DNA of 64,000 nucleotides from Nocardia asteroides (lineage in GTDB: Bacteria; Actinomycetota; Actinomycetes; Mycobacteriales; Mycobacteriaceae): the NCBI RefSeq assembly GCF_021183625.1, contig NZ_CP089214.1, positions 2,914,001-2,978,000 on the forward strand. Direction: 5' to 3'. The notes beneath the pieces were generated by a model that saw only the letters and a list, made by a program, of their open reading frames with translations, was not told the DNA's origin and searched no databases. Positions 58,410-64,000 of this stretch are shown here, piece after piece (the first letter of the stretch is position 1; each line of letters opens with the position of its first letter). Both the position numbers and the translations under genes were made by a program.

Positions 58410-58616
58410 ATGTCGAGCACCACCTACACCGTCACCGGGATGACCTGCGGCCACTGCGCGGCCTCGGTGAAGTCCGAGATCGGCAAGATCGACGGCGTCA
58501 CCGGCGTCGAGGTCGACCTGGAGTCCGGCGCGGTGCGGGTGGAGAGCTCCGCCGCGCTGAGCGACGATGCCGTGCTCGCCGCCGTCGACGAGGCCGGGTA
58601 CGAGGTCGCGCGCTGA
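58410..58616 (+). CDS. CopZ-like heavy-metal-associated (HMA) domain metallochaperone
   Basis: 68 aa, ATG with AGGAG upstream. The HMA loop GMTCGHC has Cys13 and Cys16, which bind Cu(I), and the rest has the ferredoxin-like pattern ([20 protein letters not shown]). It is cotranscribed with the His-rich protein gene (stop and start share one base). Two CsoR-like boxes upstream fit copper induction. No P-type ATPase partner is present nearby. Confidence 0.9.
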   Translation: MSSTTYTVTGMTCGHCAASVKSEIGKIDGVTGVEVDLESGAVRVESSAALSDDAVLAAVDEAGYEVAR

Positions 58617-59515
58617 TGTCCGACCGGCTGAAGCTCGTCGGCTTCGGGGTCGCGCTGGTCGTGGTCTTCGCGGCGGCGCTCGGGATCGGCAGGCTGGCGG
58701 CGCCGGATTCGGCGCCGGACGAGCCCACCCCGGCCGGTCTCGCGGACAGTGCGGGCGGGTACACACTCACCCCGATCGAGGCGCCCGGTGCGCCGGACAC
58801 CTCCGGCACGCTCCGCTTCCGCATCACCGGCCCCGACGGCACCGCCGTCACCCGCTTCGCGACCAGGCACGACGAGAAGCTGCACCTGATCGTGGTGCGC
58901 AGCGACGGCACCGGGTACCGGCACGTGCACCCGGCGATGGACGCGGCCGGGCTGTGGTCCATCGACTGGAGCTGGGCGGAGCCGGGCAGCTACCGGGTCT
59001 TCGCGGACTTCTCCCCCGAGGGGGCGGAGGAGCTGGTGCTCAGCCGCGCGGTCGAGGTTCCGGGGGCGGTCGCGCTCCAGCCGCTGCCGCCGCCCGCCGC
59101 GGTCGCTCGGGTGGACGGGTACGAGGTCACGCTGACCGGTGAGCTGAGCACCGCGGGCAGTGAGCTGCGCTTCGCGGTCCGGCGCGACGGGGTCCCGGTC
59201 ACCGATCTGGAGCCGTACCTCGGCGCCTATGCCCACCTGGTCGCGCTGCGCGCCGCGGACCTGGCCTACCTGCACGTCCATCCGGAGGGCGAGGTCGGGC
59301 GCACGCCACCGGGTCCCGAGGTGTCCTTCCACGCGGAGGCGCCGAGTACCGGCGACTACCGGTTGTACCTGGACTTCAAGCACGGGGGCCGGGTGCACAC
59401 CGCGGAGTTCACCGCCGCGGTGGTGGAGCAGGAGTCGTCCGGTGACGGGCACGGCCACGATCACGGCACCGGCTCTGATTCCAGCTCTGATTCCGGCGAG
59501 CACGGCCACGGCTGA
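58616..59515 (+). CDS. membrane-anchored two-domain protein with His-rich tail, probably copper-related
   Basis: 299 aa. One N-terminal membrane anchor (LVGFGVALVVVFAAALGIG) is followed by two beta-sandwich-like domains. Each contains a H-x-H cluster: TGYRHVHPAMD near 100 and LAYLHVHPEGE near 220. The C-terminus is a His-, Asp- and Ser-rich tail (GDGHGHDHGTG, GEHGHG). The pattern recurs in actinobacterial proteins coded next to CopZ and is expected to hold metal on the outer side of the membrane. No enzymatic motif seen. Translationally coupled to the CopZ-like gene. Confidence 0.75.
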   Translation: MSDRLKLVGFGVALVVVFAAALGIGRLAAPDSAPDEPTPAGLADSAGGYTLTPIEAPGAPDTSGTLRFRITGPDGTAVTRFATRHDEKLHLIVVRSDGTGYRHVHPAMDAAGLWSIDWSWAEPGSYRVFADFSPEGAEELVLSRAVEVPGAVALQPLPPPAAVARVDGYEVTLTGELSTAGSELRFAVRRDGVPVTDLEPYLGAYAHLVALRAADLAYLHVHPEGEVGRTPPGPEVSFHAEAPSTGDYRLYLDFKHGGRVHTAEFTAAVVEQESSGDGHGHDHGTGSDSSSDSGEHGHG

Positions 59516-59554
59516 GCATCCGCCACGGTCACCGGACCGCGGCGGACGGCCGAT

Positions 59555-60451
59555 TCAGCCCTGTTCCGCCAGCCGGACGTAGGCGGCGGTGTCCAGCGTC
59601 TCCCCGCGCGCGGCGGGATCGATCCCCGCCGCGCGCAACCGGCGCTCGGCTTCGGGGGCGGAGCCGGCCCAGCCCGCCAGCGCGGCGCGCAGGGTCTTGC
59701 GCCGCTGGGCGAAGGCGGCGTCGATCACCGGGAAGACCCGCGCGCGGTGCGCGGCGTCGGTGGCCCACGGCGGCTCGGCGTAGCGGTCGACCCGCACCAG
59801 CCCGGACTCCACCCGCGGCACCGGCCAGAACACCTGCGTGCCGACCGCACCGGCCCGGCGCACGGTGCCGTAGAACCCGGCCTTCACCGACGGCACCCCG
59901 TACACCCGGTTCCCCGGCGGCGCCGCCAGCCGATCGGCGACCTCGGCCTGCACCATCACCAGCGCCGTCGTCAGCCCGGGCAGCTCGGCGAGCAGGTGCA
60001 GCAGCACCGGCACCGCGACGTTGTACGGCAGATTCGCCACCAGCGCGGTCGGCGCGGCGGGCAGCTGGCCCGCGCTCACCCGCAGCGCGTCCGCGCGCAC
60101 CACGTGCAGCCGCGAGGCCAGCCCCGGCGCGCGGTCCGCGACGGTGCCTGGCAGCGCCTCGGCGAGCGCCGGATCGATCTCCACGGCGACCACGCTGTGC
60201 ACCACGTCGAGCAGCGCCAGCGTCAGTGACCCCAGCCCCGGCCCGACCTCGAGCACGGTGTCCCCCGGCCCGACGCCGGCCACGGTGACGATCCGGCGCA
60301 CGGTATTGGCGTCGTGCACGAAGTTCTGCCCGAGCTGCTTGGTCGGCCGGATGCCGAACCGCTCGGCCAGCACCCGCACCTCGGCGGGGCCGAGCAGCGC
60401 GGCCGCGCCGCGCGGAGTGGGAGCGGCTGCGGTCGATTCGGGTTCAGGCAC
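59555..60451 (-). CDS. rsmA: 16S rRNA (adenine(1518)-N6/adenine(1519)-N6) dimethyltransferase
   Basis: 298 aa from a [25 protein letters not shown] is the N-terminal signature, [16 protein letters not shown] motif I, and [15 protein letters not shown] the N-L-P-Y catalytic motif. It dimethylates two adenines in helix 45 of 16S rRNA. It lies 12 nt downstream of rpfB on the same strand, the mycobacterial order. Confidence 0.97.
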   Translation of the reverse strand: MPEPESTAAAPTPRGAAALLGPAEVRVLAERFGIRPTKQLGQNFVHDANTVRRIVTVAGVGPGDTVLEVGPGLGSLTLALLDVVHSVVAVEIDPALAEALPGTVADRAPGLASRLHVVRADALRVSAGQLPAAPTALVANLPYNVAVPVLLHLLAELPGLTTALVMVQAEVADRLAAPPGNRVYGVPSVKAGFYGTVRRAGAVGTQVFWPVPRVESGLVRVDRYAEPPWATDAAHRARVFPVIDAAFAQRRKTLRAALAGWAGSAPEAERRLRAAGIDPAARGETLDTAAYVRLAEQG

Positions 60452-60463
60452 CCGGGGAACCTA

Positions 60464-61729
<1,266 letters not shown>

Positions 61730-61775
61730 CTACTGTTTTCGATCATGAAACGCCGGAAACCCGGAAGATCGGCGG

Positions 61776-62606
61776 TTACCGCAGCCGGTACACCCGGCGC
61801 GCGTTGGCGGTGCTGATCTCGGCCAGCTCCGCCGGATCCTCGCCGCGCACCTCGGCCAGCGCCCGCACGGTGTACGGCAGGCAGTAGGACTCGTTCGGCG
61901 CGCCGCGGAACGGGTGCGGCGTCAGGTAGGGCGCGTCGGTCTCCACCAGGAGCTGCGCGGCGGGCACCACGGTGGCCGCCTCGCGCAGCTCGTGCGCGTT
62001 CTTGAAGCTCACCGTGCCGGAGAAGCTCAGCACGTACCCCTCGGCCACGCAGGCCTGCGCCATGGCCGTGTCGCCGGAGAAGCAGTGGAAGATCACGGTC
62101 TCCGGGGCGCCCTCGTCCAGCAGGACGGCGAGCAGGTCGTGGTCGGCCTCCCGGTTGTGGATCATCAGCGGCTTGCCGAGCCGCTTGGCCAGGTCGATGT
62201 GCCAGCGGAAGCCGTCGACCTGGGTCTCCACGTCGGCGCAGCCCTCCAGCTTGCCCGGCCAGTAGTAGTCGAGCCCGGTCTCCCCCACCGCGACCACCCG
62301 CGGGTCGGCGGCCAGCTGCTCCAGCTCGGCCTTCGCGGCATCGTCGAGGGCGTTCGCCCTGGTCGGATGCAGCGCGACCGCGGCGTAGACCCGGTCGTCC
62401 CAGTGCGCGGCAGCGACCGCGAAGCGCGCGGCGGCCAGGTCGTCGGCGACGGTGACGATCGTCCCCACCCCGACCGCGGCCGCCCGGTCGGCCAGCGCGG
62501 CGACGCCGGCGGGATCCGTTGCTCCACACGCGTCGATGTGGGTATGCGCGTCCACCAGCGGCGCGAGCGGCTCCGGCGGCTCCGGCGCGGGGCGGGTGCG
62601 GCTCAT
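61776..62606 (-). CDS. tatD: TatD-family metal-dependent deoxyribonuclease
   Basis: 276 aa. VDAHTHIDA holds the first metal ligands, GETGLDYYW the Glu, MIHNREAD and FHCFSGD the His ligands, and LLVETDAPYL the Asp of the TatD amidohydrolase fold. The enzyme is a 3'-5' nuclease for DNA or RNA quality control. Divergent from metG with 62 nt between starts. Confidence 0.95.
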   Translation of the reverse strand: MSRTRPAPEPPEPLAPLVDAHTHIDACGATDPAGVAALADRAAAVGVGTIVTVADDLAAARFAVAAAHWDDRVYAAVALHPTRANALDDAAKAELEQLAADPRVVAVGETGLDYYWPGKLEGCADVETQVDGFRWHIDLAKRLGKPLMIHNREADHDLLAVLLDEGAPETVIFHCFSGDTAMAQACVAEGYVLSFSGTVSFKNAHELREAATVVPAAQLLVETDAPYLTPHPFRGAPNESYCLPYTVRALAEVRGEDPAELAEISTANARRVYRLR

Positions 62607-62668
62607 CGGAGGCTCCGGGCGATATCGAGGGGAAGCGGGGCTGGCACGCGCATTAGAGTAGACACACC

Positions 62669-64000
62669 ATGAGCGAAGCCTTCTACCTCACCACGGCCAT
62701 CGCCTATCCGAACGGCGCACCGCACATCGGGCACGCGTACGAGTACATCTCGTCCGACGCGCTCGCCCGGTTCAAGCGGCTCGACGGATACGACGTGTTC
62801 TTCATGACCGGCACCGACGAGCACGGCCAGAAGATGCAGCAGACCGCGCAGGCGGAGGGCGTCCCGGTGGAGGAGCTCGCCGCGCGGAACTCCGACGTCT
62901 TCGAGGCCATGGACAAGGCGCTCGACATCTCCTACGACCGTTTCATCCGCACCACCGACTCCGATCACCTCGCGGCCAGCGTCGCCATCTGGGAGCGGAT
63001 GCTCGCCAGCGGCGACATCTACCTCGGCAACTACTCGGGCTGGTACTCGGTGCGCGACGAAGCGTTCTACACCGAGGAGGAGACCACGCCGGCGGCGGAC
63101 GGCACCCGCTACTCCACCGAGACCAACACCCCGGTCACCTGGACCGAGGAGTCCAACTTCTTCTTCCGGCTCTCCGCCTACCAGGACCGGCTGCTCGCGC
63201 TCTACGCGGAGCACCCCGAGTTCATCGCCCCCGCCACCCGGCGCAACGAGATCGTCAGCTACGTCAAGGCCGGGCTCAAGGATCTCTCCATCTCGCGCAC
63301 CACCTTCGACTGGGGCGTCCCCGTGCCCGGCCACCCGGACCACGTCATGTACGTCTGGGTGGACGCGCTCACCAACTACCTCACCGGCGTCGGCTTCCCG
63401 GACACGGAATCCGACTCCTACCGGCGCTTCTGGCCCGCCGACGTGCACATCATCGGCAAGGACATCACCCGCTTCCACACCGTCTACTGGCCGGCCTTCC
63501 TGCTCTCCGCCGGGCTGGAGCTGCCGAAACGCGTGTACGTGCACGGGTTTCTGTACAACCGGGGCGAGAAGATGTCGAAGTCGGTCGGCAACGTGGTCGA
63601 CCCGCTCGCCCTCGTCGATGCCTACGGCCTGGACGCCGTCCGCTTCTTCCTGCTCCGCGAGATCTCCTACGGCCAGGACGGAAACTACAGCCACGAGGCC
63701 ATCGTCGGGCGGATCAACACCGACCTCGCCAACGAGTTCGGCAACCTCGTGCAGCGCAGCCTCAAGATGGTCGCCCGCGACTTCGCCTCCGTCGTCCCGG
63801 CTCCCGGCGAATTCACCGCGGCGGATCAGGCGCTGCTCGACCGCGCCAACGGGCTGCTCGAGCAGGTTCGGGCCGAATTCGACCAGCAGCAGCTGCATCT
63901 CGCGCTGGAGGCGCTCTGGCTCACGCTCGGCGAGGCGAACAAGTACTTCTCGGCGCAGCAGCCGTGGGCCCTGGCCAAGGCCGGGGACAGTGCTCGCGAG
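62669..64000 (+). CDS. metG: methionyl-tRNA synthetase, partial (3' end outside window)
   Basis: The first 444 codons are present. The class I HIGH motif is [17 protein letters not shown] occurs as [12 protein letters not shown], and [10 protein letters not shown] is family-specific. It is the short MetG type without the zinc-rich insertion, as in mycobacteria. The ATG at 62669 has no strong ribosome binding site, but the frame starts with the usual [11 protein letters not shown]. Confidence 0.97.
   Translation, partial: MSEAFYLTTAIAYPNGAPHIGHAYEYISSDALARFKRLDGYDVFFMTGTDEHGQKMQQTAQAEGVPVEELAARNSDVFEAMDKALDISYDRFIRTTDSDHLAASVAIWERMLASGDIYLGNYSGWYSVRDEAFYTEEETTPAADGTRYSTETNTPVTWTEESNFFFRLSAYQDRLLALYAEHPEFIAPATRRNEIVSYVKAGLKDLSISRTTFDWGVPVPGHPDHVMYVWVDALTNYLTGVGFPDTESDSYRRFWPADVHIIGKDITRFHTVYWPAFLLSAGLELPKRVYVHGFLYNRGEKMSKSVGNVVDPLALVDAYGLDAVRFFLLREISYGQDGNYSHEAIVGRINTDLANEFGNLVQRSLKMVARDFASVVPAPGEFTAADQALLDRANGLLEQVRAEFDQQQLHLALEALWLTLGEANKYFSAQQPWALAKAGDSARE

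Overview
This is a very GC-rich chromosomal window from an actinobacterium of the order Mycobacteriales (Corynebacteriales), most likely Nocardia or a close relative. The backbone follows the metG-tatD-rpfB-rsmA-ispE ... pth-rplY ... prs-glmU-tRNAGln-tetR-mfd-mazG-lpqU-eno-ftsB-DUF501-ppx order that I recall from Mycobacterium tuberculosis (about Rv1007c to Rv1026). Ergothioneine genes, a resuscitation-promoting factor, a Stealth phosphotransferase beside an Rv0805-like phosphodiesterase, and IdeR-type iron boxes fit the same group. The assignment is inferred from gene content; no rRNA is present.

Layout. 1-6295: partial YdcF-like gene, XRE regulator, a UUA-reading tRNA-Leu, a peptide/amino-acid uptake operon (POT carrier, APC permease, unknown protein), and an SRPBCC protein. 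6324-10535: haem-oxygenase-fold redox protein, NmrA-like reductase with a divergent TetR, CDGSH Fe-S protein, PrmC-like methyltransferase and a histidine phosphatase. 10539-14754: ppx, DUF501, ftsB, eno, lpqU. 14796-26910: an accessory block inserted between lpqU and mazG. It holds a VbhA/Fic toxin-antitoxin pair with a frameshifted toxin, a degraded iron-regulated gene, a five-gene iron-box-controlled biosynthetic operon (Fe/2-oxoglutarate oxygenase, SbnB-like, SbnH-like and SbnA-like enzymes, MATE exporter), TerD, a PPOX protein, an iron-boxed flavodoxin, a Stealth protein and a cyclic-nucleotide phosphodiesterase. 27096-35726: mazG, mfd, two TetR regulators (one of the gamma-butyrolactone receptor type), tRNA-Gln, glmU, prs. 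35867-45354: a long disordered repeat protein, DUF2461, ergothioneine operon egtABCD with divergent egtE and RNase Z. 45453-51884: fatty acyl-AMP ligase, SDR, pth, rplY, prfC, NTF2-like protein. 51979-55277: Abi-alpha / DUF445 / Abi-alpha module. 55321-64000: ABC-F ATPase, ispE, a copper-responsive pair (CopZ-like and His-rich protein), rsmA, rpfB, tatD and the 5' part of metG.

The most interesting part is the operon at 16532-22566. SbnA- and SbnB-like enzymes are the known route from O-phosphoserine and glutamate to L-2,3-diaminopropionate through the aminopolycarboxylate intermediate ACEGA. Here they sit with a decarboxylase, an AsnO/VioC-type hydroxylase and an exporter behind a near-perfect IdeR box, but with no NIS synthetase, NRPS or ATP-grasp ligase nearby. 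My inference is a small iron-regulated diaminopropionate- or aminopolycarboxylate-type metallophore pathway. The second candidate is the Abi-alpha/DUF445/Abi-alpha trio, whose biological role is unknown.
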